A stretch of DNA of 64,000 nt. Origin: CAWCQC01 sp963819905. GTDB taxonomy: Bacteria; Actinomycetota; Thermoleophilia; Gaiellales; Gaiellaceae. Every line of letters begins with the position of its first letter. Positions within the stretch are counted from its first letter, which is position 1. Positions 42,517-49,506 of the stretch are shown piece after piece. The notes beneath the pieces were generated by a model. It ran no database searches. It was not told the DNA's origin and saw only the letters and a list, made by a program, of their open reading frames with translations. The position numbers and the translations under genes were made by a program. The stretch is taken from the NCBI GenBank assembly GCA_963819905.1, contig CAWFXP010000009.1:186001-250000 (forward strand), read 5' to 3'.

Positions 42517-43881
42517 CGCAGGTCCGCCAGAGGTGGACGCTCGCCGCCTGTTGCTGCGCGCAGTTCCTCATCCTGCTCGACGTCACGACGCTGAACGTCG
42601 CGCTGCCGTCCATCCAGCGGGAGCTCGGCGTCTCGGGCGGCAACCTCGTCTGGGTGATCAACGCCTACGTTCTGCCGCTCGCGTCGCTGATCCTCCTCGC
42701 CGGGACGCTGGGCGACCGCTACGGGCGCCGGCGCGTCTTCCTCGCCGGCTTCGTCCTCTTCACGGTCTTCTCCGTCGGCTGCGCCCTGTCGACGAGCGAC
42801 GAGCTGCTGATCGTCTTCCGGGCGCTCCAGGGCGCCGGCGCGGCGCTCCTCGCGCCGCTCTCCCTCTCGATCCTCGTCGACGCCTACCCGCCGGAGCGAC
42901 GAGCGTGGGCGATCGGCATCTGGGCGACGGTGGCCGGCATCGGCTTCGGCGGCGGGCCGATCGTCGGAGGCCTCCTGATCGAGCTCTTCGACTGGTCGGC
43001 GATCTTCTGGATGAACGTCCCGATCGGCATCGCCGGAGCGCTCCTGACGCTCGCGTTCGTGCGCGAGTCGCGCGACCCGAACGCCCGCCGCCTCGACCTG
43101 CTCGGAGCGGCGCTCGTCTCGGCAGGGCTCTTCTGTCTCACCTTCGCGCTCATTGAGACCGACCAGCACGCCTGGACGTCAGCCTTCACGCTCGGCTTCC
43201 TCGGCGCAGCGGTCGCGCTGCTCGCCCTGTTCGTCCTCCACGAGGCGCGGACCTCCAGCCCGATGCTCCCGCTCGCGTTCTTCCGCCGCCGGGTGTTCGC
43301 GCGCGCCAACCTCCTCTACGCCGTCCTCTACGCGGCCCTCGCGGGGACGCTCTTCTTCGTGTCGCTCTACTTCCAGAACGTCCATGGGTATTCGGCGCTT
43401 GAGACCGGGATCTCGTGGCTCGTGATGAACGTGCCGTTCCTCGCCGTGTCGATCGTCGCCGGACGCATCCAGGGCCGCTTCGGCGCCCGCCGAGTCGTCC
43501 TCGTCGGCACGGTGCTCGGCGGCCTCGGCGTGCTCCTCTTCGTCCCGCTCGGGGTCGACTCGTCGTTCGCGCTCTCGGTACCGGGCTACCTCGTCATCGG
43601 CCTCGGCTACGGGCTCTGCGTCCCCGCCCTCTCGACGGTCGCGATGGGAGCGATCGAGGTCGAGCACGCCGGCGTCGCCTCGGGCGTCCTGAACACGTCG
43701 CGACAGGTCGGCGCCTCCGTCGGGCTCGCCGCGCTGACGTCGATCGGGCTTGCGGCCGCAGACGGCCCCTGGAGCGACGACGCGGCCTTCGTCACCGGCA
43801 TGCGCTGGGCGATGGGCGTCGGCGGCGATGTCTGGTGCTGGGAGCGACGCGTTGCTGTTCGCGCGCAAGCAAGCCGCGTAA
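42513..43881 (+). CDS. MFS multidrug exporter (DHA2/EmrB-QacA, 14 spans), frameshifted near the 3' end
   Basis: Start TTG 42513 (TTGA overlap with the ABC stop). The DHA2 signature is clear: QFLILLDVTTLNVALPSIQR, the motif A loop LGDRYGRRRVFL, and motif C GIGFGGGPIVGG. The frame runs intact to GMRWAMGVGG near 43826 and then would continue for 2 kb antisense to groEL. In another frame the sequence reads AAMSGAGSDALLFARKQAA and stops at TAA 43879-43881. A +1 indel near 43815-43827 is the simplest explanation. It probably exports toxic compounds by proton exchange; co-transcription with a peptide importer is notable. Confidence 0.8.
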
Positions 43882-43922
43882 GGGCGGGGGGCTGTCCCGC
43901 CCGAACGATCTCCCGCCGAGGA

Positions 43923-43946
43923 GGGCCGGACAGGTCCGGCCCCTAC
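43923..43946. repeat. Palindromic repeat, copy 2
   Basis: GGGCCGGAC-AG-GTCCGGCCC followed by CTAC; same family as 3733-3756 and 33675-33692. Here it is intergenic, downstream of the MFS gene, and can form a 9-bp stem. Confidence 0.7.
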
Positions 43947-43953
43947 AAGACAC

Positions 43954-43978
43954 GACTGGCCGGCTTAGCCGGCCAGTC
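43954..43978. terminator. Hairpin in the MFS-groEL intergenic region
   Basis: Perfect 11-bp stem (GACTGGCCGGC with 43968-43978) and a TTA loop. It is the second of four hairpins stacked between the convergent MFS and groEL genes. Confidence 0.6.
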
Positions 43979-44002
43979 TGTCCCGCCATGGCGCGAAGCG
44001 CC

Positions 44003-44041
44003 AAGAAGGGGCTCACGGGGGAACATGGTTTCCCCCGTTCT
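44003..44041 (+). repeat. Portable SD-ATG palindrome, copy A
   Basis: Core AAGAAGGGG-CTCACGGGGGAA-CATGGT-TTCCCCCGT, with ACGGGGGAA (44015-44023) pairing with TTCCCCCGT (44030-44038). The same ~40-nt sequence, with only a few differences, lies between nuoF and nuoG (60874-60914). Here it sits in non-coding DNA downstream of the MFS gene. Confidence 0.7.
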
Positions 44042-44049
44042 CCTAAAGC

Positions 44050-44077
44050 GAGAGGGCCGGGATAACCCGGCCCTCTC
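44050..44077. terminator. Bidirectional terminator between MFS and groEL
   Basis: Perfect 12-bp stem GAGAGGGCCGGG (44050-44061) with 44066-44077 and an ATAA loop, followed by TTC on the + side. It lies 59 nt from the groEL stop and serves the convergent transcripts. Confidence 0.8.
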
Positions 44078-44135
44078 TTCGAAACGTCGCAGCCTGACGC
44101 CTTCGGCGCGGCTGCTGTGCGCCCGCTTCGCGGGC

Positions 44136-45761
44136 TTACATCATGTCGGGCATGCCGCCGGGCATACCGCCGGCAGCGGCGCCTGCCTTCTCGGGTGCCT
44201 CGGCGACGATGGCCTCCGTGGTGATGATGTTCTTCGCGATCGACGCAGCGTTCTGAAGCGCCGAGCGCGTGACCATGGTCGGGTCGATGATCCCGGCCTT
44301 GACGAGGTCGATGTACTCGCCGGTGTCGACGTTCAGGCCCTCGCCCTTCTTGCCGTTGCGGATCTTGTCGACGACGACCGAGCCCTCGAGACCGGCGTTC
44401 GTCGCCAGCTGGCGGATCGGCTCCTCGAGCGCGCGGACGATGATCGAAGCGCCGGTGCGCTCGTCGCCGTCCAGCGTCTTCAGGTCGATCGAGCCGGCCG
44501 CGGAGAGCAGCGCGACGCCGCCGCCCGAGACGATGCCCTCCTCGAGGGCAGCGCGGGTGGCCTGCAGCGCGTCCTCGACGCGGTGCTTCTTCTCCTTCAT
44601 CTCGGTCTCGGTGGCCGCACCGACCTTGACGACCGCGACGCCGCCGGCGAGCTTCGCCAGCCGCTCCTGGAGCTTCTCGCGGTCGAAGTCGGAGTCGGTG
44701 TTCTCGACCTCGGACTTCAGCTGCTTGATGCGGGCCTTGATCCCCTCGGAGTCGCCGGCACCGTCGATGATCGTCGTCGAGTCCTTGTTGACGACGACCT
44801 TGCGGGCGCGGCCGAGCTGCGAAAGCTTCGTGTTCTCGAGCTTGAGACCCATCTCCTCGGTGATGACCTCGCCGCCCGTCAGGATGGCGATGTCCTCGAG
44901 CATCCGCTTGCGGCGGTCACCGAAGCCGGGTGCCTTGACCGCGACAGCGGTGAACGTGCCGCGCAGCTTGTTGACGACGATCGTCGCGAGCGACTCGCCC
45001 TCGACGTCCTCCGCCACGAGCAGCAGCGGACGGCCGGCCTGGATGACCTGCTCGAGCACCGGCAGGATGTCCTTGACGGCGCCGATCTTCGAGTTGGCGA
45101 TCAGGATGAACGGATCGTCGAGCGTCGCCTCCATGCGCTCGGCGTCGGTGATCATGTACGGCGAGAGATAGCCCTTGTCGAACTGCATTCCCTCCGTGAA
45201 CTCGAGCTCGAGACCGAAGGTCTGGCCCTCCTCGACGTTCACGACGCCGTCCTTGCCGACCTTCTCGATCGCGTCGGCGATCACGTCGCCGATCTCGCGC
45301 TCTCGCGCGGAGATGGTCGCGACCCGGGCGATGTCCTCCTTGCCCGAGACTTCCTTCGACTGCGTCTTGAGGTCGTCGACGACGTTGCCGACGGCCTTCT
45401 CGATGCCGCGCTTCAGCCCCATCGGGTTCGCACCGGCGGCGACGTTCTTGAGGCCCTCGCGGACGATGGCCTGGGCGAGCAAGGTCGCGGTCGTCGTGCC
45501 GTCTCCGGCGACGTCGTTCGTCGCGGTTGCGACCTCGCGCACGAGCTGCGCGCCCTGGTTCTCGAACGCATCCTCGACCTCGATCTCGCGGGCGATCGTG
45601 ACCCCGTCGTTCGTGATCGTGGGCGCGCCGAACTTCTTGTCGAGGACGACGTACCGGCCCTTGGGGCCGAGCGTCACCTTGACGGCGTTGGCGAGGATGT
45701 TCACGCCACGCTCGAGCGCGCGGCGGGCATCCTCATCGAACTTGAGATCCTTGTGTGCCAT
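44136..45761 (-). CDS. groEL: Chaperonin GroEL
   Basis: 541 aa, full length, ending in the standard GGM-rich tail (GGMPGGMPDMM). ATP-binding GDGTTTATLLAQAI, the LGPKGRYVVLDKKFG block and AAVEEGIV-type region (ALEEGIVSGGGVALL) are present. It forms the 14-mer folding chamber with GroES as lid. It starts 29 nt after the groES stop, so the pair is one operon under the CIRCE operator at 46140-46166. Confidence 0.98.
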   Translation of the reverse strand: MAHKDLKFDEDARRALERGVNILANAVKVTLGPKGRYVVLDKKFGAPTITNDGVTIAREIEVEDAFENQGAQLVREVATATNDVAGDGTTTATLLAQAIVREGLKNVAAGANPMGLKRGIEKAVGNVVDDLKTQSKEVSGKEDIARVATISAREREIGDVIADAIEKVGKDGVVNVEEGQTFGLELEFTEGMQFDKGYLSPYMITDAERMEATLDDPFILIANSKIGAVKDILPVLEQVIQAGRPLLLVAEDVEGESLATIVVNKLRGTFTAVAVKAPGFGDRRKRMLEDIAILTGGEVITEEMGLKLENTKLSQLGRARKVVVNKDSTTIIDGAGDSEGIKARIKQLKSEVENTDSDFDREKLQERLAKLAGGVAVVKVGAATETEMKEKKHRVEDALQATRAALEEGIVSGGGVALLSAAGSIDLKTLDGDERTGASIIVRALEEPIRQLATNAGLEGSVVVDKIRNGKKGEGLNVDTGEYIDLVKAGIIDPTMVTRSALQNAASIAKNIITTEAIVAEAPEKAGAAAGGMPGGMPDMM

Positions 45762-45790
45762 TCAGCGTTCCTCCGTCTCTTCCTACGTTC

Positions 45791-46111
45791 CTATGCGGCC
45801 TTCTTGGACTTCTTGCCGGCCGTCGCGACGACCTTGGCGAGAACGTCGGACTCCCGGAGAATGAGGTAGTCGTCGGTTCCGAGCTTGATCTCGGTGCCGC
45901 CGTACTTCGAGAAGATGATCTCGTCACCCTCTTCGACGTCCATCTCGATGTGCTTGCCGTCCTCGTCGCGCGGGCCGGGGCCCACGGCGAGCACGCGACC
46001 GCGCTGCGGCTTCTCCTTGGCCGTGTCCGGCAGCACGATCCCGCTTGCGAGAACCTCCTCCTCGTCGAGAACCTCGACGATGAGCCGGTCTCCAAGTGGC
46101 TTCAGATCCAT
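45791..46111 (-). CDS. groES: Co-chaperonin GroES
   Basis: 106 aa from ATG 46111 (MDLKPLGDRLIVEVLDEEE), with a GAGGGAGCG Shine-Dalgarno; the longer frame to 46150 is rejected because it runs through the CIRCE element. The mobile loop (EEEVLASGIVLPDTAKEKPQ) and GDEIIFSKYGGTEIK are standard. A C-terminal KKSKKAA tail is an extension of ~8 residues beyond typical GroES. Confidence 0.97.
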   Translation of the reverse strand: MDLKPLGDRLIVEVLDEEEVLASGIVLPDTAKEKPQRGRVLAVGPGPRDEDGKHIEMDVEEGDEIIFSKYGGTEIKLGTDDYLILRESDVLAKVVATAGKKSKKAA

Positions 46112-46139
46112 GAAGCGCTCCCTCCTTCGAGACGATCTA

Positions 46140-46166
46140 CTGGCACTCAAACGATTCGAGTGCCAA
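46140..46166 (-). promoter_or_regulatory. CIRCE operator 1 (HrcA site) for groES-groEL
   Basis: CTGGCACTC-N9-GAGTGCCAA, one base at each end differing from the TTAGCACTC-N9-GAGTGCTAA consensus. It sits in the groES 5' leader, 29 nt before the ATG. HrcA binding here represses groES-groEL until heat or misfolded proteins titrate it. Confidence 0.93.
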
Positions 46167-46182
46167 AACTCTGCCGGGGGGA

Positions 46183-46212
46183 ACTGTAGCCGATCGGGCG
46201 TGGGTTTCGCAA
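46183..46212 (-). promoter_or_regulatory. groES-groEL promoter
   Basis: -35 TTGCGA (46212-46207) and -10 TACAGT (46188-46183) with an 18-bp spacer, immediately upstream of CIRCE 1, so the transcript would begin just before the operator. Confidence 0.7.
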
Positions 46213-46219
46213 CCGCGGG

Positions 46220-46246
46220 CTGGCACTCGCTGGTTGCGAGTGCCAG
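46220..46246 (+). promoter_or_regulatory. CIRCE operator 2, directly upstream of the NUDIX gene
   Basis: CTGGCACTC-N9-GAGTGCCAG, a perfect inverted repeat. It lies 8 nt before the NUDIX ATG and just upstream of the groES -35, so it can control the NUDIX gene and may add to groES repression. Confidence 0.9.
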
Positions 46247-46254
46247 AAAGCGCC

Positions 46255-46713
46255 ATGCGACGTGAGTTCTCGGCCGGGGGCGTCGTCGTACGCCGCCTCG
46301 CGGGTCGCTGGCACCTGGCGGCGATCCAGCCGGGCGGCAAGGAGGGCACCTGGGCGCTGCCCAAGGGCAACATCGGCCGGGACGAGCAGGCGGTCGAGGC
46401 GGCCGCCCGCGAGGTCGGGGAGGAGACCGGCGTCTCGGTGCGGCTCGTCGGCAAGCTCGGCGACGTCCGCTACGTCTACACCTGGCAGGGAGAGCGGATC
46501 TTCAAGATCGTCAGCTTCTTCCTCTTCCGCTATGCCGGCGGCCGGCTGGGCGACCTGGCGCCCGAGCATCGCCACGAGGTCGCCGGGACCGCCTGGCTGC
46601 CACTCGAGGAGGCGCCCACGCTGCTCGCCTACCGCGGCGAGAAGGAGATGGCCGCGAAAGCGCTCGCCGAGCTGCAGGCCGGAGATACACCTCCTGCGTC
46701 CCGGCCTCTATGA
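46255..46713 (+). CDS. NUDIX hydrolase (HrcA-regulated candidate)
   Basis: 152 aa from ATG 46255. The NUDIX box is complete: G(5)E(7)REVGEETGV in KGNIGRDEQAVEAAAREVGEETG. The N-terminus REFSAGGVVVRR and WHLAAIQPGGKEGTWALPKG are typical of the diadenosine-polyphosphate/Ap4A or nucleoside-diphosphate-derivative subgroup. It is divergent from groES, with a CIRCE element ending 8 nt upstream, so it should respond to heat shock. Ap4A accumulates in heat stress, which would give this regulation a rationale (inference). Confidence 0.9.
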   Translation: MRREFSAGGVVVRRLAGRWHLAAIQPGGKEGTWALPKGNIGRDEQAVEAAAREVGEETGVSVRLVGKLGDVRYVYTWQGERIFKIVSFFLFRYAGGRLGDLAPEHRHEVAGTAWLPLEEAPTLLAYRGEKEMAAKALAELQAGDTPPASRPL

Positions 46714-46729
46714 TCTGCCGGCCCCGTCC

Positions 46730-47089
46730 ATGCCGACCTACGCCCTCAACTTCTACAGCCCGATCGTCGCCGACCAGCTGCGGAGCCGGCGCAAGACCGC
46801 CACGATTCGCCTCGGCGACAAGTCCCTGAAGTACAAGAAGGGCATGATCGTGCGCGTCCTGGCCGGGACGCGCTTCGGGCCGCGCGAGCTCATCTTCGAC
46901 GCAGTGATCGACCGCGTCGAGGTCAAGCGCCTCGGCGATCTCTCGCCGCGCGAGATCACGCACGACAACCCCGAGCTGCGGCGTACCGAAGAGATGGTCG
47001 AGTTCCTCAGCCAGCTCTACAACCGGCCCGTCACCGGGGAGGACACGGTGACTGTCATCCAGTTCTCGGAGATCGTCGAGCGCCGCTGA
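46730..47089 (+). CDS. ASCH/PUA-like domain protein
   Basis: 119 aa from ATG 46730, 16 nt after the NUDIX stop, with a possible own -10 TATGAT at 46709-46714. The ASCH pattern is visible: ALNFYSPIVADQLRSRRKTATIRLGDKS, KKGMIVRVLAG, and IDRVEVKRLGDLSPREITHDN. ASCH domains adopt the PUA fold and are suggested to bind RNA or modified nucleobases. It follows the NUDIX gene and could be co-induced. Confidence 0.8.
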   Translation: MPTYALNFYSPIVADQLRSRRKTATIRLGDKSLKYKKGMIVRVLAGTRFGPRELIFDAVIDRVEVKRLGDLSPREITHDNPELRRTEEMVEFLSQLYNRPVTGEDTVTVIQFSEIVERR

Positions 47090-47126
47090 GATGCGCTGCC
47101 TGACCGCTCGCTGCTGACCGCAGGCG

Positions 47127-47405
47127 TCAGGGAGCCGCGCGCCTGATCGAGACGCCGAACCCGGTCGGATCGCGAAGCGGCGCGCTGCACTCCTCGCACG
47201 CCACCGCGAAGACCGACGGGATCCGTGCCTCGCAGGCCGGGCAGCGGCTCACGAGCTGGGCGCCGCACGTCGGACAGCCGCTCGGCGGAGCCTGCTCGCT
47301 CTCCTCGAAGTAGCGCTGCGCGTGCCCGCAGCCCGGACAGAGCGCGACCCAGTCGCCGAGCGTCCGCCGGCGCTCCTCCTGAAGCCATGTTCTCTTTGCG
47401 GCCAC
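47127..47405 (-). CDS. Double zinc-ribbon protein
   Basis: 92 aa from GTG 47405. Three CxxC pairs (CPGCG, CPTCG, CPACE) and a CEEC pair indicate two zinc ribbons (first LCPGCGHAQRYF...CPTCG, second RCPACEARI...CEEC). Such small proteins are thought to bind nucleic acid or protein partners. The GTG start is preceded by TACAGT 7 nt upstream, making it leaderless; the open frame further upstream is unlikely to be coding because it overlaps the E1 alpha start region. Confidence 0.78.
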   Translation of the reverse strand: MAAKRTWLQEERRRTLGDWVALCPGCGHAQRYFEESEQAPPSGCPTCGAQLVSRCPACEARIPSVFAVACEECSAPLRDPTGFGVSIRRAAP

Positions 47406-47412
47406 CGGTGGA

Positions 47413-47418
47413 ACTGTA
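47413..47418 (-). promoter_or_regulatory. Leaderless -10 hexamer TACAGT for the zinc-ribbon gene
   Basis: TACAGT ends 7 nt before GTG 47405 and fixes that start. Confidence 0.6.
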
Positions 47419-47463
47419 GTCCTCGACCCGTCGGCTAGAGTGAGACTCGAGAAGGAGGCGCGG

Positions 47464-48510
47464 GTGGCAATCGCCAGGGAAGCCGAGCCGGTCGGCTCGC
47501 TCCACGAGATCAGGGAGGCCGGGCTCGATCGCGAAGACCTCCTCCGCATCTACCGAAACCTGCTCGTCACCCGCGGGATGGAAGAGCGGGGTCACATCCT
47601 CTACAAGCAGGGGAAGATCCCGGGAAGCTTCTACACGGGACGCGGGAACGAAGGCGCGGCTGTCGCCGTCGCCACCGCGATGGGACCGCACGACGTCGGC
47701 GCACCGCTCCACCGCGACATGGGCGTGCACATCGTCCGCGGGGTCGAGCCGTGGCGCATCTTCGCGAACTACCTCGGGCGGATCGACGGGCCGGCGAAGG
47801 GCAAGGACGGGAACAACCACCTCGCGGACGATCGCGTCGGCCTGATCTCCATGGTCAGCCACCTGCCGGCGATGCTCCCGGTCGCAGTCGGCGCCGCGCT
47901 CGCGTTTCGCATCCGTGAAGAGCGCCGGGTCGCACTCGGCTGGTTCGGCGAGGGCGCCTCCGCCCGCGGCGACGCGCACGAGGCGATGAACCTGGCCGGC
48001 GTGCGCAAGCTCCCGGTCGTCTTCGTCTGCGACAACAACCAGTGGGCGTACTCGACGCCGGCGCGTCTCGAGTACGCGTGCGAGCATGTCGCCGACCGGG
48101 CCGAGGCCTACGGGTTCGAGGGCGTCGTGGTCGACGGCACCGACGTCCCGGCCGTCTTTCTCGAGGCACGACGAGCGATCGAGAAGGCGCGCGAGGGCGG
48201 TGGGCCGACGCTGCTCGAGTGCCTGACCCTGCGGATGGAGGGCCACGCGGTTCACGACGATGCCTCCTACGTTCCGAAGGAGACCTTCGAGGAGTGGGAG
48301 CGAAAGGATCCGATCGAGCGCTTCCGGGGCTGGCTTCGCGAGCAGGCCGAGCTCACGGAGGACGAGGACGACGAGATCCGCTCCGAGGTGAAGCGTCAGC
48401 TCGAGGACGCCGTCGAACGCGCCGAGGCGAGCCCCCTTCCCGACCCCGAGACGGCGCTCGAGGGCGTCTACGCCGAGCCGGAAGAGCTCGACGCGCCCCA
48501 CTTCCGGTAA
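47464..48510 (+). CDS. 2-oxoacid dehydrogenase E1 component, alpha subunit
   Basis: 348 aa from GTG 47464, chosen for the AAGGAGG Shine-Dalgarno 6 nt upstream (the frame extends to GTG 47440). Thiamine diphosphate motif GWFGEGASARGDAHEAMNLAGVRKLPVVFVCDNNQWAYST, with the Mg-binding GEG...N pattern, and the phosphorylation-loop-like MEGHAVHDDASYV. Split alpha/beta E1 occurs in pyruvate, branched-chain and acetoin dehydrogenases; the substrate is not certain. A -10-like TAGAGT at 47433-47438 may be its promoter. It starts the E1-E2-lipB-lipA operon. Confidence 0.93.
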   Translation: MAIAREAEPVGSLHEIREAGLDREDLLRIYRNLLVTRGMEERGHILYKQGKIPGSFYTGRGNEGAAVAVATAMGPHDVGAPLHRDMGVHIVRGVEPWRIFANYLGRIDGPAKGKDGNNHLADDRVGLISMVSHLPAMLPVAVGAALAFRIREERRVALGWFGEGASARGDAHEAMNLAGVRKLPVVFVCDNNQWAYSTPARLEYACEHVADRAEAYGFEGVVVDGTDVPAVFLEARRAIEKAREGGGPTLLECLTLRMEGHAVHDDASYVPKETFEEWERKDPIERFRGWLREQAELTEDEDDEIRSEVKRQLEDAVERAEASPLPDPETALEGVYAEPEELDAPHFR

Positions 48511-48514
48511 CGCC

Positions 48515-49492
48515 GTGCCCGTCAAGACGTACCTGCAGGCGATCTCCGACGGTCTGCGCGAGGAGTTGCTGCACGACGAGCGTGTGTTCCTGATCGGCGA
48601 GGACATCGGTCACTTCGGCGGAGCCTTCAAGGTGACGAAAGGCTTCCAGGAGGAATTCGGGGAATGGCGGGTCATCGACGCGCCGCTCTCCGAGGTCGCG
48701 ATCGTCGGCGGCTGCACCGGCGCGGCCCTGGTCGGCATGCGTCCGATCGCCGAGATGCAGTTCTCGGACTTCGTCTCGGTCGCCTGGGATCATCTCGTGA
48801 CCGTCGCCGCGAAGCAGCACTACCGGGCCGGTACGCCCGTGCCCCTGGTCGTGCGCTGCCCGTCCGGCGGCGGCTTCTCGGGAGGCCCGTTTCACTCGCA
48901 GAACCCCGAGTCGAGCTTCGCGCACGTGCCGGGCCTCCGGATCGTCTGCCCCTCGACGCCCGAGGACGCGAAGGGCCTGCTCGCGAGCGCCGTCGAGGAT
49001 CCGAATCCCGTCCTCTACTTCGAGCACAAGTACCTCTATCGCCGTCTCAAGGCCGAGGTGCCCGACGGGCGCTTCACGATCCCGTTCGGGCAGCTTCGCG
49101 TCCACCGCCCCGGAACCGACGTGACGGTCGTGACCTGGGGAGCGATGGTGCACACTGCCGACGAGGCCGCCGAGCAGCTCGCAGGCGAGGAAGGCCTGTC
49201 GGTCGAGATCCTCGACCTGCGAACGATCACGCCGTGGGACACCGCCGGGGTGATCGCCTCCGTCGAGAAGACCTCACGGCTGCTCGTGCTCCACGAGGAC
49301 ACCCGCACCGGCGGCTTCGGGGCCGAGATCGCCGCGACCGTCGCCGAGGAGGCCTTCGAGGTGCTCGACGCCCCGGTCACGCGCATCGCCGCGCCCGACA
49401 CCCCGGTTCCCTTCTCCCCGCCGCTCGAGAAGCGGTTCCTGCCGCAGGTCGAGGACGTCGTGGCGGGCCTGCGCGAGCTCGCCGCCTACTGA
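48515..49492 (+). CDS. 2-oxoacid dehydrogenase E1 component, beta subunit
   Basis: 325 aa from GTG 48515, 4 nt after the alpha stop. Typical beta-subunit blocks: LIGEDIGHFGGAFKVTKGF, GMRPIAEMQFSDFV, PFHSQNPESSFAHVPGL, and YFEHKYLYRR. With alpha it forms the thiamine-diphosphate decarboxylase part of the complex that feeds acyl groups to E2. Confidence 0.95.
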   Translation: MPVKTYLQAISDGLREELLHDERVFLIGEDIGHFGGAFKVTKGFQEEFGEWRVIDAPLSEVAIVGGCTGAALVGMRPIAEMQFSDFVSVAWDHLVTVAAKQHYRAGTPVPLVVRCPSGGGFSGGPFHSQNPESSFAHVPGLRIVCPSTPEDAKGLLASAVEDPNPVLYFEHKYLYRRLKAEVPDGRFTIPFGQLRVHRPGTDVTVVTWGAMVHTADEAAEQLAGEEGLSVEILDLRTITPWDTAGVIASVEKTSRLLVLHEDTRTGGFGAEIAATVAEEAFEVLDAPVTRIAAPDTPVPFSPPLEKRFLPQVEDVVAGLRELAAY

Positions 49493-49506
49493 CCGAGGAG
49501 ACACCT

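Noticed and set aside
41352..45869. One 1,505-codon open frame spanning DppD, DppF, MFS and antisense groEL
   Set aside because: Only the MFS part is coding; the rest is Arg/Ala-rich shadow of genes in other frames, made possible by the MFS indel.
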